DNA of 64,000 nucleotides from assembly GCF_026343295.1 (NCBI RefSeq), contig NZ_JAPELY010000001.1:992001-1056000 (forward strand), read 5' to 3'. Below the pieces are notes generated by a model. That model was not told the origin of the DNA and searched no databases. It worked only from the letters and a program-made list of their open reading frames with translations. This stretch comes from Streptomyces sp. NBC_00083. Its GTDB lineage: Bacteria; Actinomycetota; Actinomycetes; Streptomycetales; Streptomycetaceae. Below, piece by piece: positions 46,064 through 54,574 of the stretch (position 1 is its first letter; each line of letters begins with the position of its first letter). A program made the translations under genes and the position numbers.

Positions 46064-46893
46064 CGCTGCCCGGCCAGGGCGAGCGCGGAGCGCACGTCCG
46101 TGGTGGCCAGTGCGAGCACCCGGTCGCGGCCCGTGGAGGCCAGGGCCAGCACATCGGCCCGGACCAGGACACCGTCGGGCGCCTGCGTCAGACGCCAGCG
46201 GCGCCGGTACAGCTCGGCGGGGCCGGGCGGTGTCAGCGGCTTCTGGACGAGGGTGTGTCCGCCGTGCTCGATCTGCACCGTCGGCACGCCGTCCCGGCTG
46301 CCGAACCAGGCGCTCTCCTCGCCCCCCTCGTGCGGCGGCAGCGCCGCCAGGAGCCGGGCGTGCACCTCGGCCACCGGGCCGGGAACCAGTGTCCGGTCCT
46401 CGACCCGGAGCACGTCCGAGGTGAGCGCGCCGGGCTGCTCCGTCTTCGACTTGAGGGTGCGCATCTGGAGCCCGCCGTGCCGGTCGAGCTCGCCCGCGGT
46501 GTCCTGCGGGTCGGCGTCGGTGGTGAACCAGTGCCCGGACACCACCTGGCAGCCGCCGTCGGGGCGGGGCAGGAAGTCCCAGGTGCCGCCCAGCTCCTTG
46601 ATCGGGCCCACCGAGCCCTGCTGAGCGAAGTCCATGCGCAGCGCCACCGGGTCGAGGGTCCGCCGGGAGGTCCAGACGCGCAGCCCGCCCTCGGGGCCCG
46701 GCCGCACCGCCCAGAACTTCACCTCGTCGTCCTGCCCGTCCTGGGCGATGACCTCGGTGTGCGCGATCCAGGGGTAGAGCAGCGGCCAGTCGGCCACGTG
46801 CGTCAGCGCCCGGTAGACGGTGTCGGCGGACGCGTCGATCTCGATCCCGGCGCGGGTCCGGTGGATCTCCCTGTCGGTCGTGGAAGTGGTCAC
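46060..46893 (-). CDS. Second polyketide cyclase (SRPBCC family)
   Basis: 277 aa from GTG at 46893. The N-terminal half is an aromatase/cyclase-like START domain (IDASADTVYRALTHVADWPLLYPWIAHTEV, then WTSRRTLDPVALRMDFAQQ), related to the first domain of the protein at 50.2-51.1 kb. The C-terminal half is divergent and shorter than a full second SRPBCC domain. It probably closes or aromatises a later ring. Coupled to the flavin hydroxylase downstream and 11 bp from the aldo-keto reductase upstream. Confidence 0.82.
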   Translation of the reverse strand: MTTSTTDREIHRTRAGIEIDASADTVYRALTHVADWPLLYPWIAHTEVIAQDGQDDEVKFWAVRPGPEGGLRVWTSRRTLDPVALRMDFAQQGSVGPIKELGGTWDFLPRPDGGCQVVSGHWFTTDADPQDTAGELDRHGGLQMRTLKSKTEQPGALTSDVLRVEDRTLVPGPVAEVHARLLAALPPHEGGEESAWFGSRDGVPTVQIEHGGHTLVQKPLTPPGPAELYRRRWRLTQAPDGVLVRADVLALASTGRDRVLALATTDVRSALALAGQR

Positions 46894-46904
46894 AGCGGTA
46901 CCTC

Positions 46905-47936
46905 TCAAAGGGTGGCGGGGGAGGGAGTGGCGGCGGCCCTGGCGCGGAGCATGCGGCTCAGGGTCAGACCGGGGTCGGTGACCGGGACGGGCCCGAGCGC
47001 CGCGTCGACGCGGGCCAGCAGCTCCGGGTCGAGCACGGCGTCGGCCGCCGCCAGGTTGCGGCCGATCTGCTCGGGCGCCGAAGCCCCGATGACGGCCGTC
47101 GCGACGGCCGTGTTCTGCAGCACCCAGGCCAGCGCGAGCTGAGCCATCGTCAGGCCGGCCTCCTCGGCCAGCCCGGCGACCCGGCCGACCGCGGTGAGGA
47201 CCTCGTCCGACAGGAAGCGGTAGCGCTGGATGGAGACCTCGCCGCCCTTGGCGGCCACCGCACGCGACCCGGCGGGCGCCTGGAGGCCCGGCCGGTACTT
47301 TCCGGTCAGCACGCCGCCGGCCAGCGGCGACCAGACCATCTGCCCGATGCCGAGCGGCGCACAGGCCGGCACGACCTCGGCTTCGATGACCCGCCACAGC
47401 ATCGAGTACTGCGGCTGGTTGGAGACCAGCTCGATGCCCAGCTCACGGGCGAGCGCGGCGGCCCGCTCGATCTCGTCGGCGGCCCACTCCGACACACCGA
47501 CGTAGCGGACCTTGCCCGCGGCGACGGCGTCCGCGAACGCGCCCATGGTCTCTTCGAGCGGCGTCGAGTCGTCGTACAGGTGGGCCTGGTAGAGGTCGAT
47601 GTGCCCGGTGCCGAGCCGGCGCAGCGAGGCGTCGAGGGACGCGGCGATCCTGGTGCGCGACAGCGCGCCGGGGCCGGGCCCGCCGCCCCTGCCGACCTTG
47701 GTGCAGATCACGACGGCGTCCCGGTCGACGCCCGCGAGGGCCCGGCCGAGGTGCTCCTCCGCCCGGCCCTCGGCGTACGCGTCGGCGGTGTCGAACGTGG
47801 TGATGCCCGCGTCGAGCGCGGCCCGCACGCAGGCGGAGGCGGCCCGGTCGTCCAACTGGTTGCCCGCGGTCAGCGAGTTCCCGAACGCGACCCGGCTGAC
47901 CACCGGTCCCGAGGCGCCGAGACGGCGGTACTCCAT
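46905..47936 (-). CDS. Aldo-keto reductase
   Basis: 343 aa, AKR fold. The catalytic residues are in TFDTADAYAEGRAEEHLGRAL (Asp, Tyr) and VICTKVGRGG (Lys), with the His in IDLYQAHLYDD. The C-terminal cofactor-binding region reads NTAVATAVIGASAPEQIGRNLAA. Members of this group reduce a carbonyl on aromatic polyketides or sugars with NADPH. Here it is flanked by cyclase and ABM genes, so a polyketide-tailoring role is most likely. Confidence 0.9.
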   Translation of the reverse strand: MEYRRLGASGPVVSRVAFGNSLTAGNQLDDRAASACVRAALDAGITTFDTADAYAEGRAEEHLGRALAGVDRDAVVICTKVGRGGGPGPGALSRTRIAASLDASLRRLGTGHIDLYQAHLYDDSTPLEETMGAFADAVAAGKVRYVGVSEWAADEIERAAALARELGIELVSNQPQYSMLWRVIEAEVVPACAPLGIGQMVWSPLAGGVLTGKYRPGLQAPAGSRAVAAKGGEVSIQRYRFLSDEVLTAVGRVAGLAEEAGLTMAQLALAWVLQNTAVATAVIGASAPEQIGRNLAAADAVLDPELLARVDAALGPVPVTDPGLTLSRMLRARAAATPSPATL

Positions 47937-47992
47937 GGTGAATCCCTTCTCTTTCTGGGCTCTCTGCGGGCAGGACCCCGCCTCCCGGACCG

Positions 47993-48610
47993 TCAGGCGC
48001 CGACCGGGGCCGGCTCGGCGCGGTTGCCCGCGACGGCGACGGCGGGCACGGTGCGCACCTCGGCGAGCGGGGCGAGCGCCGCGTACTCGGGCAGGACGGT
48101 CGCCGCCAGCGCGGCCTCCGCGGTGCGCCAGCGGGTCAGCGCGGTGAACCCGCCGGGCCGCGCGAACAGCGACTTGGCGAGGTCGGCGGCGACGAAGCCG
48201 TCGAGCGCCGCCGCGGCCGCCGCGTGGGCGCGGAAGGCCCCGACGAACGCGCCCGGGTCCCCCTCGACGGTGAAGGAGTCCACGAGCAGCACATCGCCCG
48301 GCTCACCCGGGGCGCCGTCGAAGCACGCGATCCCCATCGACGGGTCGGCCTCCACGGAGACGATCCGGTGGAACTCCTCGGCGTGCTCCTGGAACGTGGC
48401 GCTCGCCAGGACCTCCTTGAAGTCCTCGGGCCGCTCCCACCAGCCGAGGTTGATGTACACATCGGGCCGGTCGGTGGAGCGGACCGCCTGGTGGGCGACG
48501 AAGCCGGGCTGCGCCCGCATCCACTCCACATGGGTCAGGAAGCGTGCCTCGAACTCCTCGGCGCCCGCCGGGTCGAGCAGCGTGAACGTGTTGATGACGG
48601 TGAAGGACAT
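47993..48610 (-). CDS. Second double-domain ABM monooxygenase
   Basis: 205 aa with two ABM repeats. The first (about residues 1-95) starts MSFTVINTFTLLDPAGAEEFEARFLTHVEWM and carries the INLGWWERPEDFKEVL motif; the second follows DVLLVDSFTVEGDPGAFVGAF. Cofactor-independent oxygenases of this kind introduce quinone oxygens or cleave rings in aromatic polyketides. It is not an exact copy of the protein at 44.0-44.7 kb; divergence is extensive, so the two probably act at different steps. Confidence 0.85.
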   Translation of the reverse strand: MSFTVINTFTLLDPAGAEEFEARFLTHVEWMRAQPGFVAHQAVRSTDRPDVYINLGWWERPEDFKEVLASATFQEHAEEFHRIVSVEADPSMGIACFDGAPGEPGDVLLVDSFTVEGDPGAFVGAFRAHAAAAAALDGFVAADLAKSLFARPGGFTALTRWRTAEAALAATVLPEYAALAPLAEVRTVPAVAVAGNRAEPAPVGA

Positions 48611-48626
48611 GCGGGGCCTCCCGGGC

Positions 48627-50165
48627 TCAGCTCGCGACGGGCTGACGGCTCGTCAACCGCTCGGCGAGCACACGGCGTTGGATTTTTCCGTTGCCCGAAC
48701 GCGGGATCGCGTCGAGCGTCATGGCGTCACGGACGTGCTGGTAGTACGGCAGGGCGTCATTGGCCCGCGCGACCACTTCCGCGAGGACGGCGTCGGCGGT
48801 GTCGTGCAGCGGGAGCGCCGCGAGCACCACGAGGGCTCCGGCGACCGCGCCGTGCCCGGCGTCCGCGAGCTCGACCACGACGACGTCCGCGACCCGCGGG
48901 TCGCGGCGCAGGACACGCTCCACGTCCGACGGCGCGACCAGGAAGTTGTCGCACTTGAAGACGTCCTTGAGGCGGTCCACCAGGAACAGCCGGCCGTCCT
49001 CGTCGATGCGGCCGACGTCGCCGGTGGTCAGCCAGCCGTCGGGCTCCAGGCCCGTGCCGTCGGGGCCGCCCACGTACCCCAGCATCACCTGCGGGCCGCG
49101 CAGCTGCACCTCGCCGACGCCGCCGGCCGCGAGGACCGCGCGCGACTCGATGTCGACGACACGGCACTCGGTCCCGGCGACGGGGGTGCCGACCGAGCCG
49201 TGCACCGGGTGGTCCGGGTCGTCGCTGTGGGTCAGCGGGGACGTCTCGGCGAGCCCGTACCCCTGGAAGACCGGCACCCCGAACCGCTTGGACAGCCTGC
49301 GCGCGGCCGGCACCGGAAGGCCCGAGCCGCCCGACGCGATGCGCTGGACCGTCGGCATCGACACGGAGTCCAGATCGGGATCGGCCGCGAGCCGGGCCAG
49401 GCGCACCGGCAGGCTGTACAGGATCGTCGCCCCGTGCCGGTTGGCGGTCATCAGCGCGCTGTACGGCTCGGGGGAGGCGCACAGCACCTGTGTGGCGCCC
49501 GCCGCGATCGCCGAGTTGAGGTGCATCGGGTGGTACGTCGGCAGGTGGTTGAGGGTGACCGACGCGCCGTCGAGCCGGTGCGCCCCCGCGATCTGCGCCG
49601 CGTTGACGGTCACGTTGCGGTGGCTGAGCCGGACCGCCTTGGGCCGGCCGGTGGTGCCGCTGGTGAACTGGAGCGCGGCGGTGTCGCCGGGCCCCTCGGC
49701 GTGCGCGGCGAGCGGTACGTCGGAGGCGAGGGTGTCCACCCCGTCCGTGCCGGCGCCGATCAGCACGACCTCGCGCAGCGCGGGCAGCCGGTCGCGGACC
49801 TTCTCAAGACGTGCGTTCAGACCCGCGTCGAGCAGGACCACCCGGGCGCCGGCCAGCCCGAGCACATGCGCCAGGTCGTCCTCGCGCAGCAGCGGGTTGA
49901 CCACGGCCACGGTGTGCCCGGCCCGCACCGCCGCGTAGTACGCGACCGCGACGTCCGGGTGCAGCACCGTACCGACGGCCACGACCGACGGCTCCGGCGC
50001 CAGCGCCTGGAGTCCGGCGGCCACGGCCGTCACACGGGCGTCGAAGGCGGCGTAGTCCATCGTGAAGTCGTCGGTGACGACGGCGGGCCGCGCCGGGTGC
50101 GCGGCGGCCGCCCGGGACAGCAGCTGGTCGAGCCGGTCCGGCACCTCGGGCAGCGTGTCAGCCAC
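48627..50165 (-). CDS. Acyl-CoA ligase of the aromatic-polyketide type
   Basis: 512 aa, ANL superfamily. LQFTSGTTGRPKAVRLSHRN (about residues 170-189), a YGLAETSP motif near 295, TGDVGRIDEDGRLFLVDRLKD near 375, and the C-terminal Lys in RSGNGKIQRRVL. Similar ligases (MtmL, OxyH) are found in aureolic acid and tetracycline clusters, where their role in cyclisation or release is not fully settled. The gene overlaps the aromatase gene by 8 bp, so it is part of the core PKS operon rather than the side-chain genes. Confidence 0.86.
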   Translation of the reverse strand: MADTLPEVPDRLDQLLSRAAAAHPARPAVVTDDFTMDYAAFDARVTAVAAGLQALAPEPSVVAVGTVLHPDVAVAYYAAVRAGHTVAVVNPLLREDDLAHVLGLAGARVVLLDAGLNARLEKVRDRLPALREVVLIGAGTDGVDTLASDVPLAAHAEGPGDTAALQFTSGTTGRPKAVRLSHRNVTVNAAQIAGAHRLDGASVTLNHLPTYHPMHLNSAIAAGATQVLCASPEPYSALMTANRHGATILYSLPVRLARLAADPDLDSVSMPTVQRIASGGSGLPVPAARRLSKRFGVPVFQGYGLAETSPLTHSDDPDHPVHGSVGTPVAGTECRVVDIESRAVLAAGGVGEVQLRGPQVMLGYVGGPDGTGLEPDGWLTTGDVGRIDEDGRLFLVDRLKDVFKCDNFLVAPSDVERVLRRDPRVADVVVVELADAGHGAVAGALVVLAALPLHDTADAVLAEVVARANDALPYYQHVRDAMTLDAIPRSGNGKIQRRVLAERLTSRQPVAS

Positions 50166-51108
50166 GGAGCGCCTCCGCGTAAGTACGGGCCAGCTTCAGG
50201 GTGTTGGTCGAGTTGGTGGACAGCGCGCGGTGCACATAGGCACGGGCGTCGGCGACCGTCTTGCCCTCGCCGAGGTACCTCTCGATGGTGTCGGTGCGCA
50301 GCGTGACGGTGTGCCGCGACGTGACGTCGACGCCGCCCTCGGTCTCGACGATCGTCCAGCGGCCGGTGTGCGCGGTCATGAGCCCCGGCACGGTGGTCTG
50401 CTTGTAGACGATGCGGTCGGGCGCGAACACCACGCGGATCGACTCGGTGGTGTGCACCGAACCGTCGGCCGTGCTGGTGTCCATCGCCATGACCTGCACG
50501 CCCGGCTCGTCCTCGGTCAGGTCCAGGCGCGCCACGTGCGGCAGCCGCTCGGGCCACAGGTCGGCCCGGTTCAGGAAGTCGAAGACGTCGGCGGCGTCGG
50601 CCTTCATGTGGACGGTGTCGTCGAAGGCGAAGACCAGTTCGTCCAACTGGGCGTGCTGCTCGGCGAGTTCCTTGATGTTGTTCAGCTCGGCGCCGCTGTT
50701 GCGGTCCACCGCGGCGCGGATCCACTCCACCGAGGCCGGGACGTCGTCGACGGCCTCGAAGTCGTGGTGGAGTTCGAGCAGCGACGTCTCGGCGTCCACG
50801 GGCGAGACCACCCAGGCGCCGCCCATGCCGGCCACCGGCGGCGCGGAGACCTCCTGCCGGAAGTCGACCCGCAGCCGCTCCGGGTCGAAGGTGCGGCGCG
50901 AGATCCAGTTCTTGACGGCGCCGTTGGCGGTCGCCCAGATGTGGATGCGCTCCGCGCGGTCGTCCTGCTCCAGGTGCTCGACGTGCACATTGGGGCCGAA
51001 GTACTGCGGCCACTTGGTGACGTCGGCGACGATCCCGTACACGACCTCGGCGGGGGCGGCGACGGCGACGCTGTGGAGGGTGTGGTGCTTCGTTCCGGTC
51101 ACGGACAC
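50158..51108 (-). CDS. Didomain aromatase/cyclase
   Basis: 316 aa with two SRPBCC (START-like) domains: about residues 8-150 (VAAPAEVVYGIVADVTKWPQYF) and 165-310 (VHMKADAADVFDFLNRADLWP). The didomain form is typical of clusters with a C9 ketoreductase (actinorhodin, anthracyclines, angucyclines, tetracyclines), where it aromatises the first ring (C7-C12). It follows the ketoreductase gene, as in those clusters. Confidence 0.93.
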   Translation of the reverse strand: MSVTGTKHHTLHSVAVAAPAEVVYGIVADVTKWPQYFGPNVHVEHLEQDDRAERIHIWATANGAVKNWISRRTFDPERLRVDFRQEVSAPPVAGMGGAWVVSPVDAETSLLELHHDFEAVDDVPASVEWIRAAVDRNSGAELNNIKELAEQHAQLDELVFAFDDTVHMKADAADVFDFLNRADLWPERLPHVARLDLTEDEPGVQVMAMDTSTADGSVHTTESIRVVFAPDRIVYKQTTVPGLMTAHTGRWTIVETEGGVDVTSRHTVTLRTDTIERYLGEGKTVADARAYVHRALSTNSTNTLKLARTYAEALRG

Positions 51109-51185
51109 GGGTGAATTCCTTTGCTGCTGGGCGGAGTTGGGGAAGCCGTCGGGCTCGGTGGTCCGGTCTTGCGGCCCTCGGCCGG

Positions 51186-51983
51186 TCAGAAGTTGCCGAG
51201 GCCGCCGCAGACGTTGAGGGCCTGCGCGGTGATGGAGGCGGCGGTGTCCGTGGCCAGGTAGCCGACCAGGCCGGCGACCTCCTCCGGGGTGGAGTAGCGG
51301 CCGAGCGGGATCTTCGAGGTGAACTTGGCGAGGATCGCGTCCTCGGAGGTGTCGTACGCCTCGGCGTAGCCCTGCCGCACGCGATGCGCCATCGGCGTCT
51401 CGACGTAACCGGGGCAGACCGCGTTCACGGTGATGCCGGTCGGGGCGAGCTCGTTGCCGAGCGCCTTGGTGAAGCCGACCACGCCGTGCTTGGAGGCGGA
51501 GTAGGGGGCGCCGAGCACCACGCCCTGCTTGCCCGCGGTCGAGGCGATGTTGATGATGCGTCCCCAGCCGCGCTCGCGCATGCCGCCCGCGTTGAGCGCC
51601 TCACGCGTCACCCGGAACACGCTGTTCAGGTTGGTGTCGATGACGTCGTCCCACAGCTCGTCCGACACGTCGGCGGTCACACCGCCACCGCTGCGGCCGG
51701 CGTTGTTGACCACGACGTCGACCCGGCCGTACGCCGTGACCGCGGCGGCCACGAGCTCCTTGACGGACTCGGCGCTGCGGACGTCGGCGGGCGCGCCCGA
51801 CACCTCAAGGCCCTCCTCGCGGAGCTCCTTCACGGTGAGCTGCACCGTCTCGGCGTTGCGCGCGCAGATGAACACCGCGAGACCGGCCCCGCCCAGCGCG
51901 CGTGCCGACGCCAGACCGATCCCGCTGGTCGCCCCGGTGATGAGCGCGACCCGGCGCTCGCTGGTGACCTTGGGCTGAGTCAT
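51186..51983 (-). CDS. Polyketide C9 ketoreductase
   Basis: 265 aa, classical SDR. ITGATSGIGLASARAL (nucleotide binding), NNAGRSGGG, Ser in NIASTAGKQG, YSASKHGVV (Tyr-Lys) and PGYVETPMAHRVRQGY, the ActKR-type PG-x-VETPM lid region. The ATG at 51983 gives MTQPKVTSERRVALITGA. It reduces the C9 carbonyl of the nascent poly-beta-ketone. First gene of a seven-gene minus-strand operon with a SARP-type promoter. Confidence 0.94.
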   Translation of the reverse strand: MTQPKVTSERRVALITGATSGIGLASARALGGAGLAVFICARNAETVQLTVKELREEGLEVSGAPADVRSAESVKELVAAAVTAYGRVDVVVNNAGRSGGGVTADVSDELWDDVIDTNLNSVFRVTREALNAGGMRERGWGRIINIASTAGKQGVVLGAPYSASKHGVVGFTKALGNELAPTGITVNAVCPGYVETPMAHRVRQGYAEAYDTSEDAILAKFTSKIPLGRYSTPEEVAGLVGYLATDTAASITAQALNVCGGLGNF

Positions 51984-52018
51984 ACGAATCTCCTCGGATG
52001 AGTTGGTGTACGCGGCCA

Positions 52019-52050
52019 AAAATGCGCCGGGCCACTCGAACCGGTGTCGA
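52019..52050 (-). promoter_or_regulatory. SARP box and -10 for the ketoreductase operon
   Basis: Minus strand: TCGACAC (52050-52044), CGGT, TCGAGTG (52039-52033), eight bases, CATTTT (52024-52019). Transcription would start about 29 bp before the ATG. Confidence 0.72.
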
Positions 52051-52092
52051 GCCGGACTGGACCCCGGCGGGAGCCGCCGCCCCCACCGGGGC

Positions 52093-52124
52093 ACCAGTGC
52101 GGGTCGAGCGGGCGCCCCGATGCT
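52093..52124 (+). promoter_or_regulatory. SARP box and -10 for the SnoaL-like gene
   Basis: ACCAGTG (52093-52099), CGGG, TCGAGCG (52104-52110), eight bases, GATGCT (52119-52124). The first heptamer is the less perfect one. Divergent from the box at 52019-52050. Confidence 0.65.
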
Positions 52125-52159
52125 CAGGGGGCAGGAAGATCCAGGAGGAGAGGACCCCC

Positions 52160-52600
52160 ATGAGCGTCACCGAGCTGCCGCAGACCACCACGGCCGGGCT
52201 GTACACGGAGATCCAGCAGTTCTACGCGCAGCAGATGCATCTGCTCGACGACGGCCGGGTCGAGGAGTGGGCCCAGACCTTCACCACGGACGGCGTGTTC
52301 GCCGCCAACGCGCAGCCGGTGCCGGCGGTCGGCCGCGAGGCCATCACCGCGGCGGCCGCCGCCGCGACCGAGGCGTACGCCAAGGCCGGCGTCCAGCGCC
52401 GCCACTGGCTGGGCATGGTCTCGGTCGAGGGCGTCGACGGCGACGTCGTGACGGCCCGCTGCTACGCGCTGGTTATCGAGACCCCGCGCGGCGGGCGGCC
52501 GGAGATCAAGGCGAGCACGCTGTGTGTGGACCGGGTGCTGCGGGTCGAGGGGGCCTGGCAGATCCAGGACCGCCAGATCACCCGCGACGACCTGATCTGA
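52160..52600 (+). CDS. SnoaL/NTF2-like small polyketide-tailoring protein
   Basis: 146 aa with a strong AGGAGGAG upstream. NTF2-like cone fold: QQFYAQQMHLLDDGRVEEWAQTFTTDGVF at the N-terminus (typical of the SnoaL-like domain) and VEGAWQIQDRQITRDDLI at the C-terminus. Related proteins act as cyclases, hydroxylases or dehydratases in aromatic polyketide and other pathways; function cannot be assigned. It is a single-gene transcription unit with its own promoter and terminator. Confidence 0.85.
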   Translation: MSVTELPQTTTAGLYTEIQQFYAQQMHLLDDGRVEEWAQTFTTDGVFAANAQPVPAVGREAITAAAAAATEAYAKAGVQRRHWLGMVSVEGVDGDVVTARCYALVIETPRGGRPEIKASTLCVDRVLRVEGAWQIQDRQITRDDLI

Positions 52601-52629
52601 CCCCGCGCCGTCCCCCGGCGCCCCAGAGC

Positions 52630-52667
52630 AAGTGCCCGCACGCGATTCCCCCGGCGTGCGGGCACTT
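52630..52667 (+). terminator. Terminator hairpin after the SnoaL-like gene
   Basis: AAGTGCCCGCACGC (52630-52643) pairs perfectly with GCGTGCGGGCACTT (52654-52667); 14 bp, 10-nt loop. The arms resemble those of the terminator at 37783-37815 (shared AAGTGCCCGC). Confidence 0.82.
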
Positions 52668-52730
52668 CTGCGCGTGCGCGGCGGGCAGGGTGTCTCCATA
52701 CAGCGCCCTGCACCTGTGACCCGGGGCCTG

Positions 52731-52965
52731 CGCAGTTCCCCGCGCCCCCGACCCCGCTTTCGTCTGCGGATCGTGCCCGCGTCTCGCGCAGTTCCCCGCG
52801 CCCCCGACCCCGCTTTCGTCTGCGGATCGTGCCCGCGTCTCGCGCAGTTCCCCGCGCCCCTGGCTACTCGGTGCCGGGCGTCATGCACATCCTCAGCCCG
52901 TCCGGCGTTTGAGGACGAGCGCCCTTCAGGCGCGAACCGGGGTCTGGGGCGGAGCCCCGGGGCAT
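52731..52965. repeat. Streptomyces-type intergenic repeat (copy 4) with a 56-bp tandem unit
   Basis: The 422-bp gap between the SnoaL-like gene and the ACP gene holds no other gene. CGCAGTTCCCC recurs at 52731, 52787 and 52843, exactly 56 bp apart, with nearly identical intervening sequence (CCGACCCCGCTTTCGTCTGC and GATCGTGCCCGCGTCT). The core element follows (about 52894-52965, CCGTCCGGCGTTTGAGGACG to GGGGCGGAGCCCC). Confidence 0.8.
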
Positions 52966-53022
52966 GCGGGTGGGCCGCCGCACCCCGGGTGGGGTGGGGC
53001 GGCCCGGGGTGCGGCCGAAGAG

Positions 53023-53280
53023 CTACGCCGCGGCGGTCGCAGACGTCAGGCACTCGTTGATGAACTCCAGCAGCACCCGCGGCGTCGACGCCTCGGCCAC
53101 CGTGTCGTCGGAGAGCTGGATCTGGTAGTCCCGCTCAATGACCCCGGTTACCTGAAGGATCGCCAGGGAGTCGTACCCCAGGTCGTCGAACGGCACGTCC
53201 AGCACGTCCCCGTCGAGGTCGATCCCCTCGCCGACACCCGCGCACTCGCGCAGCAGCGTGGTCAGTTCCTTGAGATTCAT
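53023..53280 (-). CDS. Type II PKS acyl carrier protein
   Basis: 85 aa. The phosphopantetheine Ser is in DLGYDSLAILQVTGVIE (about residues 33-49), with the LGYDSLA form seen in aromatic polyketide ACPs. It lies 46 bp downstream of KS-beta, completing the minimal PKS in the standard order KS-alpha, KS-beta, ACP. It carries the growing poly-beta-ketone chain. No malonyl transacylase is encoded in the window; the housekeeping FabD presumably serves. Confidence 0.95.
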   Translation of the reverse strand: MNLKELTTLLRECAGVGEGIDLDGDVLDVPFDDLGYDSLAILQVTGVIERDYQIQLSDDTVAEASTPRVLLEFINECLTSATAAA

Positions 53281-53326
53281 GAAGGTCCCCTTGTCTCAAT
53301 TCTTCTCAAATGACAGCAGGTGGAGT

Positions 53327-54574
53327 TCAGCGGGCCGCGGTGACGACGGCCGCCGCGTTGAAGCCGCCGGTCCCGCGGGCCAGGACGAGCGCGGTGCGCA
53401 CGGGCCCGCGCCGGGCCTCGGTGACCAGGTCGAGCGTGTCGGCCGCGACCGGGTCAGTGACGTTCACGGTCGGCGGGATCACCGCGTCCCGGATGGAGAG
53501 CAGCGCCGCCGCCAGGTCCAGCGAGGCGCCGCCGGCCGACAGGCGGCCCGTCATGGTCTTGGGCGCCGTGACCGGCACCCCGCGCGGCCCGAAGAGGGCG
53601 GTCAGCGCCGCCTCCTCCTGACGGTCGAGCTCGGGCACCCCGGACGCGTCCGCGAAGACGACGTCCACGTCGGACGCGCTCAACCCGGCCTCGGCGAGCG
53701 CCAGTTCGGCCGCCCGGCGCAGCCCCGGCTCGCCCGCGCGGCCCGGCCCCGGGTCGAAGGTCGCGGCGTACCCCGAGAGCTGTCCGTAGATCCGCGCGCC
53801 GCGCTCGCGGGCCGCCTCCGCGTCCTCCAGGACGAGGATCGCGCCGCCCTCACCGGCGACGTAACCGCCGGCCTCGCGGTCGAACGGCAGGAACGCGCGC
53901 GCCGGGTCGGCGACGGAACTCATCCGGCCGCCCGCGAGCTGCGCCGTCCAGCCCCAGGGGCAGACCGCGCCGTCGACACCGCCGGTGACGATGAGCTTGC
54001 TGCCCTTGCGCAGCTGGCGCCGGGCCTGGGCGACCGCGTCGAGCCCGCCCGCCTGCTCGGTGACGAGCACGCCGCTGGGCCCGCGAAGGCCGTGCCGGAT
54101 GGAGATCTGGCCGGTGTTGACGGCGTAGAACCAGGCGTACGACTGGTACGCGGAGACGTACTGGCCGCCCTTGCTCCACAGCGCCTGGAGCTCGCGCTGG
54201 CCGAATTCGAAGCCGCCCGCGGAGGCCGCGGTGACCGCGCCCGCCGAGTACGGCGGCATCTCGGCCGGGTCGGCGCCGGAGTCCTCCAGGGCCTCCTTCG
54301 CCGCGGTCAGGGCGAGCCGGGTCATGTGGTCGGTCTGCGGGAGCAGCCGGCTCGGGATGTGCTCGGTGGCGTCGAAGCCGGGGACCTCGCCGGCGAGCGT
54401 CGCCGGATAGCCGGAGGCGTCGAAGCGGGTGACCGGGCGGATGCCGCTCTCGCCGGCCACCGTCGCCTCCCACCAGGCCCGCGTACCGAGGCCGTTGGGG
54501 GCGGTGACACCGATCCCGGTGAACACCGCGGTGGCGGAGCGCACCGCCGTACGTTCGAGCAGCTCGCTCGTCAT
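53327..54574 (-). CDS. Type II PKS chain length factor (KS-beta)
   Basis: 415 aa, ketosynthase fold. The active-site Cys is replaced by Gln in [18 protein letters not shown] (about residues 167-184), the diagnostic change of chain length factors. The C-terminal half ends [17 protein letters not shown]. The start overlaps the KS-alpha stop (ATGA), ensuring equal synthesis. It sets the number of malonyl units; chain length cannot be read safely from the sequence. Confidence 0.95.
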   Translation of the reverse strand: MTSELLERTAVRSATAVFTGIGVTAPNGLGTRAWWEATVAGESGIRPVTRFDASGYPATLAGEVPGFDATEHIPSRLLPQTDHMTRLALTAAKEALEDSGADPAEMPPYSAGAVTAASAGGFEFGQRELQALWSKGGQYVSAYQSYAWFYAVNTGQISIRHGLRGPSGVLVTEQAGGLDAVAQARRQLRKGSKLIVTGGVDGAVCPWGWTAQLAGGRMSSVADPARAFLPFDREAGGYVAGEGGAILVLEDAEAARERGARIYGQLSGYAATFDPGPGRAGEPGLRRAAELALAEAGLSASDVDVVFADASGVPELDRQEEAALTALFGPRGVPVTAPKTMTGRLSAGGASLDLAAALLSIRDAVIPPTVNVTDPVAADTLDLVTEARRGPVRTALVLARGTGGFNAAAVVTAAR

